57,260 nucleotides of DNA from Gilliamella sp. wkB308 (lineage in GTDB: Bacteria; Pseudomonadota; Gammaproteobacteria; Enterobacterales; Orbaceae), in contig NZ_LZGN01000025.1 of the NCBI RefSeq assembly GCF_001690185.1, positions 1 to 57,260 of the forward strand, in the 5' to 3' direction. A program made the position numbers and the translations under genes. Of the stretch, positions 35,612 to 42,713 are shown piece by piece. How positions within the stretch are numbered: the stretch's first letter is position 1; the number at the start of each line of letters is the position of its first letter. Under the pieces are notes generated by a model. It was not told where the DNA came from. It did not search any database and saw only the letters and a list, made by a program, of their open reading frames with translations.

Positions 35612-37379
35612 ATTATATTCAAATAAACCAGATTTATTTGAAACTATTATTTTTTCATCAGGTTTGAACGTAATTCAAGCTGAAATTCGCTTGCCTGAAA
35701 ATAAGAAAAAAGATACCCATAATTTAGGTAAATCGACGTTAGGCAAATTACTTGATTTTTGTTTTTTATCTAAAAAAAAATCAGAATTTTTTTTATTTAA
35801 GCATAAACAAATATTTAAGCAATTTGTGTTTTTTTTAGAGTTGGAACTAGAAGATGGTTCTTACCTCACTATTCGTCGCTGTGTTACAGATGCAACACGT
35901 ATCAGTATAAAGAAACACACCGATTCACACCAAGATTTTACGCAATTAGCACATTGGGATCATGAAAATGTGTCATTTGATAAAGCGAAAGAGATTTTAG
36001 ACAGTATATTAAATTTTTATTTGATTAAACCATGGCAATATCGCAAAATTTTAGGTTATTTATTACGTTCTCAAGATGATTACCGTGATGTTTTTCAATT
36101 AAGAAAGTTTGCCTCTAAACATAAAGATTGGAAACCTTTTCTTGCTCATATTCTTGGTTTTAATTCTGATTTAATTGTAAAGCATTATGAACTGGAAGCT
36201 AAACTTAAAGATGCACAAGATAGAGAAACGATAGTAAAACAAGAGTTAGGTGGTTCAATTGAAGATATTAGTCGGATTGATGGGCTTTTATTATTAAAAC
36301 AGCAGGATGTTAATGAGCGACAAAGACTGTTGGATAAGTTCGATTTTCACTCAGTGGATCAAGCAAAAACCAAAAAACTCATTGATGAATTAGATTTGCA
36401 AATAGCTACATTGAATAAAAATCGCTACTCATTGGATTTTAATCGAAAAAAGATAGAATTATCTTTACAAAAACAACAAATATTATTTGATCCTGATGAG
36501 GCTGAAAGCTTGTACAAAGAAGCCGGTATTCTTTTCCCAGAACAATTAAAAAAAGATTTTAATCAACTTATTCAGTTTAACCGCGCTATTACAGAAGAAC
36601 GACATACATATTTAAAAGAAGAACTATCATCAATAAAAAAAGAGCTAACAAATATTAATCAAACTTTATTGCAATTAGGTGAAGAAAGAACACAGACTTT
36701 ATCTTTTTTAGGTGAAACAGATATTTTTAATAAATATAAACAAATATCTAATGATTTAATTACCTTAAAAACTGATATTGCTTTTTTAGAAAGACAAAAA
36801 GAATTTATTCACAAATTGCAGGAGCTTAGGACTGAAATTAGATTATTAGATGAGCAATCTCAAAAAGTCAGAATTGATATGGAAAATGATTTAGAGATAC
36901 AAAATACACAAGAAACAAGTTTATTTTCAGAAATTAGGTTGTATTTTAGTCGCATTGTTGAAGATGTTATTTCAAGAATGGCATTACTTAATGTCAAAAT
37001 TAATCGAAAAGGCCATTTTGACTTTAGTGCTGATATTTTAGATGAAGCGGGTCGTTCAACAAGTGCTGATGATGGTCATACTTATAAAAAATTACTATGT
37101 GTAGCTTTTGATTTAGCTATATTACGTGCTCATCTTAAAGATAACTTTCCTCGTTTTGTTTATCACGATGGAATATTTGAATCGTTAGACGACAGAAAAA
37201 AGATAAATCTTCTTAACGTTATAAGACAATATTCTAATTTAGGTATTCAACAAATTATTACTGTAATTGATTCAGATATTCCTCTTGATACCGATATTTT
37301 CTTCGATAAAAATGAAATTGCATTGGTATTACATGATGAAGGGATAAAAGGACGATTATTTAAATTACCATCTTGGTAA
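35598..37379 (+). CDS. ABC-3C ABC-ATPase, DUF2326-like
   Basis: 593 residues. The P-loop is NLGKSTLGKLLDFCF (residues ~36-50; the usual GxxGxGK is shortened, as in other DUF2326 proteins). A long coiled coil spans about 200-470 (Rad50/SMC-like). The C-terminal part has a signature-like region around DDGHTYKKLLCVAFDLAIL and a Walker B/D-loop region, FVYHDGIFESLDDRKKINLL. It is the likely sensor or engine of the system, recognising invasive DNA and licensing the nuclease two genes upstream. Confidence 0.8.
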   Translation: MKLSKLYSNKPDLFETIIFSSGLNVIQAEIRLPENKKKDTHNLGKSTLGKLLDFCFLSKKKSEFFLFKHKQIFKQFVFFLELELEDGSYLTIRRCVTDATRISIKKHTDSHQDFTQLAHWDHENVSFDKAKEILDSILNFYLIKPWQYRKILGYLLRSQDDYRDVFQLRKFASKHKDWKPFLAHILGFNSDLIVKHYELEAKLKDAQDRETIVKQELGGSIEDISRIDGLLLLKQQDVNERQRLLDKFDFHSVDQAKTKKLIDELDLQIATLNKNRYSLDFNRKKIELSLQKQQILFDPDEAESLYKEAGILFPEQLKKDFNQLIQFNRAITEERHTYLKEELSSIKKELTNINQTLLQLGEERTQTLSFLGETDIFNKYKQISNDLITLKTDIAFLERQKEFIHKLQELRTEIRLLDEQSQKVRIDMENDLEIQNTQETSLFSEIRLYFSRIVEDVISRMALLNVKINRKGHFDFSADILDEAGRSTSADDGHTYKKLLCVAFDLAILRAHLKDNFPRFVYHDGIFESLDDRKKINLLNVIRQYSNLGIQQIITVIDSDIPLDTDIFFDKNEIALVLHDEGIKGRLFKLPSW

Positions 37380-37527
37380 TTAAATTAATAAAAAAATAAA
37401 ATCATGGATATGTGACTATCATTTAAAAGATAAAACTATTTTTTACACATAGGGGATACTGCCGATAAATTACAATCATAAATACTGAAAATTAATTATT
37501 AATATTTCAGTATTTATGATCAATATA

Positions 37528-38541
37528 TTATTTATGAATGTCTACGTTAGTATAATCTGAGCCATTACAAAGATAAGTTGTCATTCGAATATCACTTTTA
37601 TCTTTTTCAAAATAAAACGCCCGAAATTCTAGTTCATCAACCTTCAAATAACGAGCAGTATCATTAGGCACGTTTTTTATAATCTTATTATTGCATTTAA
37701 AATAATTTATTGTATCTGCTTTATATGTTTCAGAAATTAAGGTATTAGTAATATTATTTATATTGAAAATAATTAATAAGCAGGGTAATACAGCGCTTAT
37801 TAAAACAACAAAGTAAGTTATACTTGGTAATCTATTTGAAAGCTTTTGGTTCTTTGCTAACTCAAACCCAATTATAGCAAAAATCTGTAATAAACTACTT
37901 CCGATTAAAATAAAGTTAAGCCAATATAATCCTTTTGTTATAGTTGATAGTTGTTCTGGATAAACAGATATCATATCAGTGACAAATGTTCTCCCTTGAT
38001 TTTCCCCCATGAAATCAAGCACTATATAGATAAGAGCTAATAAAGCAGCACCTATAATTTTTTCTAACTCATTAAATTCTCTTTTAATTATATAAGTTAT
38101 CATTATCGTTATAGCTGAAAGAAATTGTAATATAAAAAGAAGAAAACTAATTAACCAGTAACATTTAAACAAGAATGTAAGAAAAGCTAAACAACCAAAT
38201 ATAGCTCCCCAGCCAGATAAAAATAATATTAGATGTAATACTTTTTCGGAGTGTTTTTTTTGTTTTTTTTTGTTGATTTTCTTTTTTGGTAATGTAAATA
38301 CAATTTTAAGCCAATCCTTTGTAAATTTCTTCTGCTCTTTACTGGTATAAAATTTATAATAAATTGTATACCCCACCCCCAAAACAACATAAGAAATAAT
38401 AAAATAGAAAGTAACTGCTTCTCTTTTATTCATAGTAAGAATAATTACGCTCACAATGTAAGTTAGAGCTACTACCCAAAATAGAACGGGATATTTTAAA
38501 ATATAATTCTTTAATTTATATAATGGTTTTTTCATTACCAC
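37528..38541 (-). CDS. Polytopic membrane protein of unknown function
   Basis: 337 residues with about seven or eight hydrophobic segments (for example 14-34, 40-60, 105-125, 128-150, 165-180, 205-230 and 240-262), a strongly basic loop (KKKINKKKQKKHSEK, ~90-105) and a C-terminal ~75-residue soluble tail with two cysteines. I recognise no family. Very AT-rich. It lies downstream of rtcB and the 152-residue gene in the same direction and could be part of that transcript, or an immunity-like cargo gene. A good SD-like AAAAGGAG precedes the ATG. Confidence 0.55.
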   Translation of the reverse strand: MVMKKPLYKLKNYILKYPVLFWVVALTYIVSVIILTMNKREAVTFYFIISYVVLGVGYTIYYKFYTSKEQKKFTKDWLKIVFTLPKKKINKKKQKKHSEKVLHLILFLSGWGAIFGCLAFLTFLFKCYWLISFLLFILQFLSAITIMITYIIKREFNELEKIIGAALLALIYIVLDFMGENQGRTFVTDMISVYPEQLSTITKGLYWLNFILIGSSLLQIFAIIGFELAKNQKLSNRLPSITYFVVLISAVLPCLLIIFNINNITNTLISETYKADTINYFKCNNKIIKNVPNDTARYLKVDELEFRAFYFEKDKSDIRMTTYLCNGSDYTNVDIHK

Positions 38542-38677
38542 TCCTTTTTTGTTATCTTTTATCTATATGCAAAACTGAATAATGAAATTATCTTGATAAA
38601 CACTAAAAATAATTTTTAATGAAAGTGAAAAGCATAGATTTTTTCCATAATAAATTACACATTTCAATCACCAAAAA

Positions 38678-39136
38678 TTAATCATCTAAACAAAAATATA
38701 TTAAATAATAGTTATTTTGATAAACCAACAGTAAATCACACCATTGTATCGCATACCACATTGGTGGCATTGTTTCAATTTCATATAGATAACATTTATT
38801 TAATTCTAGGTGGGACAATATATCGATAAAACCTGAAACTCCCCTCATTCCGTTTTCTCTATGCAAGGTTGGTGAATAGCTTTGCTTAAAAAACCATTTA
38901 TTAATTTGCTGTATAAATTCATCAACGGTGATCTGTTTTGGTTTTATATGCCATAACTGAGCATCTAAAAATTTTCCGTGCTCATCGGCAATTGATTGAA
39001 AATGATGGGCCAATGTATCCGTAAAATGGCCTTTATGATCAAGTAACTTAACTGTATAATCACAATAGTGATTAGGTTCCGCATTTAAACAAGCCATTGC
39101 TTTTAGATAACCATTAATATAATCAAGATTCACCAT
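38678..39136 (-). CDS. Uncharacterised 152-residue protein downstream of rtcB
   Basis: It has a good ribosome site (GGAGATATAAAAT before ATG). It is soluble and rich in aromatic residues and cysteine near the C-terminus (LNKCYLYEIETMPPMWYAIQ, then WCDLLLVYQNNYYLIYFCLD). No family is recognised; the plan is similar to small bacterial immunity proteins of the SUKH/Imm type, but that is only an impression. It starts 44 bp after the rtcB stop in the same direction, separated by a near-palindrome at 39156-39175, so it may be in the RtcR-controlled unit. Confidence 0.55.
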   Translation of the reverse strand: MVNLDYINGYLKAMACLNAEPNHYCDYTVKLLDHKGHFTDTLAHHFQSIADEHGKFLDAQLWHIKPKQITVDEFIQQINKWFFKQSYSPTLHRENGMRGVSGFIDILSHLELNKCYLYEIETMPPMWYAIQWCDLLLVYQNNYYLIYFCLDD

Positions 39137-39155
39137 ATTTTATATCTCCGTTAAC

Positions 39156-39175
39156 ATCGAAGAGCGCTCCTCGAT
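39156..39175 (-). other. Near-palindromic hairpin between rtcB and the 152-residue gene
   Basis: ATCGA at 39156-39160 and TCGAT at 39171-39175 flank the inner palindrome GAGCGCTC, one mismatch pair aside. There is no T-run, so it would more likely be an RNA processing or stability element than a terminator. Confidence 0.4.
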
Positions 39176-39180
39176 AATTT

Positions 39181-40401
39181 TTACCCCTTCACACACACCA
39201 CTTGCCTTAATTGATGCACTATCTCAACCAATTCATTTTGCGCGGTCATCACTGCATCAATATCTTTGTATGCCATTGGGATTTCATCAATCACGTTGGC
39301 ATCTTTACGACATTCGACATGGGCCGTGGCCTTGATTTGATCCTCAATGGTAAATTGCTTTTTGGCCGCTGTTCGGCTCATCACGCGGCCGGCACCATGC
39401 GAACACGAGCAAAAACTTTCTTTATTTCCCAGTCCTCGCACAATATAGCTTTTAGCCCCCATTGAGCCGGGAATAATGCCTAATTCTCCTTTACGTGCGG
39501 ATACTGCGCCTTTACGTGTGATAAAAATTTCTTCACCAAAATGTTGTTCTTTTTGAACATAGTTATGGTGACAATTTACTGCCGACATATGGGTAGTAAA
39601 TGGTTTAGTGATAATTTTCCGCATTGCCAAAATCACATTATGCATCATTGCCTCTCGATTTAGCCTTGCAAACTCTTGCGCCCAATGCACAGCCTCGACA
39701 TAATCGTGAAAGTGCTCTGTACCTTCTTCCAAATAGGCTAAATCTTTATCCGGTAAGTTTTGGATATGCACTTCCATGTCTTTTTTAGCCATTTCAATAA
39801 AAAAACTGCCAATGGCATTACCCACGCCACGTGAACCACTGTGCAACATAATCCAAACACGATCGGCCTCATCTAAACAGATTTCGATAAAGTGGTTGCC
39901 GGTACCTAATGTGCCTAAATGACGGTAGTTATTGGTTTTTAAAAAGCGCGGGTATTTTTCCGTCAGCTTATTAAAACCTGGCGCTAGCTGTTGCCAGTAC
40001 TGTTCGACAATAGCAGGGGCGTCATGCCAGCTACCATAATCCCGTCCTCGGTGTTTTGGGGTAATTCCATGCGGCACCGCTTTTTCAATTTCAGTACGTA
40101 ATGGTAATAAATTATCTGGCAAATCAGCCGCCATCAACGAGGTTTGTACCGCAATCATACCGCAGCCAATATCTACCCCAACTGCGGCAGGAATAATCGC
40201 GCCGAATGTTGGAATTACACTGCCAATGGTTGAGCCTTTGCCTACATGCACATCGGGCATCACGGCGATATGTTTAAAAATAAATGGTAGTTTTGCCGTT
40301 TTAGTTAGTTGTTCTTTAGCCTCGGGTTCTACCGGTACCCCTTTAGTCCACATTTTGATTGGCTTGGCGTTTTCTGTCTGTAATAGATTATATTGTGTCA
40401 T
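39181..40401 (-). CDS. rtcB: RNA 3'-phosphate/5'-OH ligase RtcB
   Basis: 406 residues from the ATG at 40401 (AAGGA 8-12 bases upstream; an upstream in-frame extension is not needed). Family motifs in order: VDIGCGMIAV with the metal-binding Cys, GTLGTGNHFIEI, HSGSRGVGNAIG, NCHHNYVQ, and the guanylylation-site motif CSCSHGAGRVMSR with the His that accepts GMP. It seals broken RNAs bearing 2',3'-cyclic phosphate or 3'-phosphate and 5'-OH ends, using GTP and Mn. It lies 58 bp downstream of slipin and is read from the sigma54 unit controlled by the divergent rtcR. Confidence 0.96.
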   Translation of the reverse strand: MTQYNLLQTENAKPIKMWTKGVPVEPEAKEQLTKTAKLPFIFKHIAVMPDVHVGKGSTIGSVIPTFGAIIPAAVGVDIGCGMIAVQTSLMAADLPDNLLPLRTEIEKAVPHGITPKHRGRDYGSWHDAPAIVEQYWQQLAPGFNKLTEKYPRFLKTNNYRHLGTLGTGNHFIEICLDEADRVWIMLHSGSRGVGNAIGSFFIEMAKKDMEVHIQNLPDKDLAYLEEGTEHFHDYVEAVHWAQEFARLNREAMMHNVILAMRKIITKPFTTHMSAVNCHHNYVQKEQHFGEEIFITRKGAVSARKGELGIIPGSMGAKSYIVRGLGNKESFCSCSHGAGRVMSRTAAKKQFTIEDQIKATAHVECRKDANVIDEIPMAYKDIDAVMTAQNELVEIVHQLRQVVCVKG

Positions 40402-40459
40402 TTTTTTATTCCTTACACCGCCCTGCGATTGTACATGGCGGCTTAATATTTTCTTTTTA

Positions 40460-42040
40460 TCACGCACTTTTAGGTTGGATATTTACCAAGCCATGTAACA
40501 CTTGGTCAAGTCCGCCTACTACCGAGATTTTATCGATACGTTCAGCAATGCGTTCTAAAGTTTCCATCTCTTTTAACCGCAAGGCTACTGGGTTATTTTC
40601 CATTACTTTGGCGGTGTTCAATAATGAACGGGTTGCTGATGTTTCCTCGCGGCGACGAATCACATTGGCTTGCGCCACTTTTTCCGCCTCGACCACTTGT
40701 GATAGAATCGCTTTCATATCGCCTGGTAAAATAATGTCTTTTACCCCTAGTGAAACAGTTTGTAAACCATAGCCATCTAAACGCATTTTGATATGTTGGG
40801 TTACCACTTCATCAATAATATTTTTGTTCTCAAGTAACTCATCCAACGTACGCATACCAATCGCTTCGCGTAATCCAAATTGTAATTCACGATACAATAA
40901 ATCAACCGGCTGCGCAGTTTTTTCAAACGCGGTTAATACGTCAGTATAGTGCCAGTTAGCCACTAAGTTTACCCGCAAATTGACTTTATCTTTGGTTAAA
41001 ATCTCTTGTCCTGCCACTTCTAAGGCTTGCAGGCGAGTATCCACCATATCAACCGAGATTTCCCGGTTAAAAAGCCAATAAGCGGTAATGCTAGCTTTTA
41101 ATAACTGCTCAATTTTACCGTTCACTTTTAATACCCCGACATGATAAGCCGGCACTTGTGCAATTAATACGCTGTTATCACCGAGTACTTCTTTTTGGCG
41201 TAACTTTGGTTGTAGTAATTGCTGTACCATTTCATCACTTAAGGTATACCTTTGGTTTAAATCCACTGTCACCATATGCTGTTTATGGCTATTTTGCCAA
41301 TATAGGCGTTTAGTACCCGGGGATAAAATTTCAACCAATAGATCGTTTTCATAACGCAAACCAGCCTGATTTGCACCGACTTCCATTGCGATACAGTATT
41401 GTGATAGTTGTTGTGGTGTACGTTGTTCTATGGCATCAGCGATACGATCATCAATGCGGTTGTCCCTTAAGTTAAATTTACCCAGTACAATCGTATGTTT
41501 AAATTGGCAATAACCGACGATCGATTCTGGCGCAATAATCTGTATTAGCTGGTTATCAACAAATAAAGTCCCAATTTGTTCATGAATAAAGTGATGTAGC
41601 ACTAGTTTTTCGATATTCACAATGGCGTTATTGCTATTTTTAGCTTCAATCAATTCTTGTGCGATATCGGTTGGCAGTGCATAACCGTCTTGTAATGCCA
41701 CTTTTTTAATCGCATGTGCTTTGTAGCTTTTCCAATATAATGCTTTGTTTGCTGGTAAAATGACTTCTACCAATTTTTGCTCTTCATAACGTAAGGCAAT
41801 TTCGTTTTCAGCCACATCCACTAAATAACTGTGTTGGTTAATAATATTTGGATAGAAGTTGATTAACTGTTCTGCTATGTTGGCTGCAATTTTTGTCTCA
41901 GCTAAATTAATCAATTGATAACTGGAGATATTAAATGGATCAAAAATTCGGTGTACCCCCGCAGTTAATACTTTTTCAATCTCATTGTTTTTGAATAAAA
42001 TTGCAATTTCATATTTTTTGACTTTAATAGTTTTTATCAT
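40460..42040 (-). CDS. Slipin (SPFH/band-7 family) with multi-repeat N-terminus
   Basis: 526 residues from ATG 42040 (AAAGGA upstream). The C-terminal ~200 residues are an SPFH domain (ISVDMVDTRLQALEVAGQEI, LTKDKVNLRVNLVANW, RTLDELLENKNIID, then a VVEAEKVAQANVIRRREETS tail). The N-terminal ~325 residues repeat a short module of the type (a/v)-x-(i/v/l)-x-x-x-x-(n/e)-x-x-(l/i)-(v/e)-x-(i/l)-L-x-(P/A)-(g/a) about five times (~10-36, 79-105, 153-178, 224-250, 297-323). That makes it longer than usual slipins of 250-400 residues. Slipins neighbour RtcB in many RNA-repair operons. No transmembrane segment is obvious, so it is likely a peripheral scaffold. Confidence 0.85.
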   Translation of the reverse strand: MIKTIKVKKYEIAILFKNNEIEKVLTAGVHRIFDPFNISSYQLINLAETKIAANIAEQLINFYPNIINQHSYLVDVAENEIALRYEEQKLVEVILPANKALYWKSYKAHAIKKVALQDGYALPTDIAQELIEAKNSNNAIVNIEKLVLHHFIHEQIGTLFVDNQLIQIIAPESIVGYCQFKHTIVLGKFNLRDNRIDDRIADAIEQRTPQQLSQYCIAMEVGANQAGLRYENDLLVEILSPGTKRLYWQNSHKQHMVTVDLNQRYTLSDEMVQQLLQPKLRQKEVLGDNSVLIAQVPAYHVGVLKVNGKIEQLLKASITAYWLFNREISVDMVDTRLQALEVAGQEILTKDKVNLRVNLVANWHYTDVLTAFEKTAQPVDLLYRELQFGLREAIGMRTLDELLENKNIIDEVVTQHIKMRLDGYGLQTVSLGVKDIILPGDMKAILSQVVEAEKVAQANVIRRREETSATRSLLNTAKVMENNPVALRLKEMETLERIAERIDKISVVGGLDQVLHGLVNIQPKSA

Positions 42041-42238
42041 TTTACATTTCCTTTTTAGCACAATCAGCAACCGAGTTTGCACAATTGAAACGGGCTAAGT
42101 AACGAAATAGTAGGGTGAAGGTTAAAAGCAATAAGAAAAATAGTGCGCCACTTATTGGTATTTAACATTATGCCTATTATCCAGTTTGTTTACCTTGAAA
42201 GTCGTGGTGACCTGACAAGTTAACCGGTTTTTTTTGCG

Positions 42239-42275
42239 GATAAGCTTGTTACGGTGCTTTGTCACTTAGCTTATC
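42239..42275 (-). ncRNA. Hairpin in the leader between the tRNA-like RNA and slipin
   Basis: GATAAGCT at 42239-42246 and AGCTTATC at 42268-42275 form an 8-bp perfect stem with a 21-base loop that can itself pair GTG with CAC. It lies 48 bp after the tRNA-like element in the direction of transcription and may mark a processing boundary. Only the complementarity is observed. Confidence 0.4.
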
Positions 42276-42322
42276 TAACGCCGATCACTGACTGTGTTTG
42301 TTTTTCTACTTTTGTTTTACGG

Positions 42323-42395
42323 TTTTTGAAGTGGGATTCGAACCCACTACATATCGATCCCTAGTCGATTGTTCTACCAGATGAACTATTCAAAA
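42323..42395 (-). tRNA. tRNA-like RNA (complete cloverleaf, AGG anticodon position) in the RtcR-controlled unit
   Basis: A full canonical fold reads on the minus strand: acceptor TTTTGAA/TTCAAAA (7 of 7 pairs), T8 A9, D-arm GTTC-ATCTGGTA-GAAC, and anticodon arm ATCGA-CTAGGGA-TCGAT. The 5-base variable loop is ATGTA, the T-arm is GTGGG-TTCGAAT-CCCAC, and the discriminator is A. All helices are perfect and T33, GG in the D-loop and TTC in the T-loop are present. Oddities: the first pair is U-A rather than G-C, the nominal anticodon AGG is not normally used for proline in bacteria, and the 3' end continues CCG instead of the encoded CCA usual in this class. It is probably not a translating tRNA. 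Confidence 0.85.
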
Positions 42396-42421
42396 TTGAC
42401 TTTTCTACAGTCACCTAATCA

Positions 42422-42506
42422 CACAATAAGGAATACATGTTGATAATCTTCCGTCCTTTTATCCCGTAGATAAACCCGTAAAGGATTCGCGATGTACCTT
42501 GCTGTG
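42422..42506 (-). ncRNA. Structured leader RNA with long terminal stem, upstream of the tRNA-like RNA
   Basis: On the minus strand, CACAGCAAGG (42506-42497) pairs with CCTTATTGTG (42431-42422) with one mismatch and one G-U pair. The adjoining TACAT (42496-42492) pairs with ATGTA (42438-42434), leaving a two-base bulge. The enclosed part contains TTATC/GATAA inside CCTTT/AAAGG pairing. A long closing stem with a bulge and an internal domain recalls bacterial Y RNAs, which accompany RtcB operons elsewhere, but no Ro60 gene is here and I see no clear Ro-binding motif. It begins ~28 bases after the predicted sigma54 start. Confidence 0.45.
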
Positions 42507-42545
42507 ATAAAAACAGCATTTGCTTGCTTAGGTATATTTAATATT

Positions 42546-42560
42546 GCGAAAAGCGTGCCA
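42546..42560 (-). promoter_or_regulatory. Sigma54 promoter of the slipin-rtcB unit
   Basis: On the minus strand TGGCAC (42560-42555), five bases, then TCGC (42549-42546). This matches TGGCAC-N5-TTGC at all but one position, with the invariant GG and GC exactly spaced. Transcription would start near 42534 and run through the structured leader, the tRNA-like RNA, slipin and rtcB. The divergent rtcR encodes the needed enhancer-binding activator. Confidence 0.85.
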
Positions 42561-42591
42561 AAAAATAAAAAGTAATAAAAATATTTTTTAA

Positions 42592-42650
42592 CTATTTGAT
42601 TTATAAACATAAAAAATAAATATCATATAATATATATGATATTCAAATAG
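42592..42650. promoter_or_regulatory. Inverted repeats upstream of the sigma54 promoter, candidate RtcR enhancer
   Basis: A perfect 10-bp inverted repeat with a 3-bp centre lies at 42620-42642 (ATATCATATA and TATATGATAT). A second pair, CTATTTGA (42592-42599) and TCAAATAG (42643-42650), lies around it. They sit 60-90 bp upstream of the -24 element and ~65-70 bp before rtcR, the expected range for an upstream activating sequence that could also govern rtcR itself. Confidence 0.55.
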
Positions 42651-42713
42651 ATTTTAATGATTATAAGTCTTATAATTTAATCTAGCTATTTATATAATAT
42701 TATAAATTTAATC

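Noticed and set aside
37528-38541. Assignment of the polytopic membrane protein as part of the ABC-3C system
   Set aside because: It is on the opposite strand, convergent with the ATPase gene, and no membrane component is expected in that architecture.
42323-42395. Ordinary tRNA-Pro(AGG)
   Set aside because: Bacterial tRNA-Pro starts with a C-G pair and the species is not normally read by AGG; there is no encoded CCA although gammaproteobacteria usually encode it, and it is within an inducible RNA-repair unit.
42419-42610. 63-codon minus-strand frame overlapping the sigma54 promoter
   Set aside because: It starts upstream of the predicted transcription start and covers the promoter and the structured leader; its signal-like N-terminus is AT-rich chance sequence.
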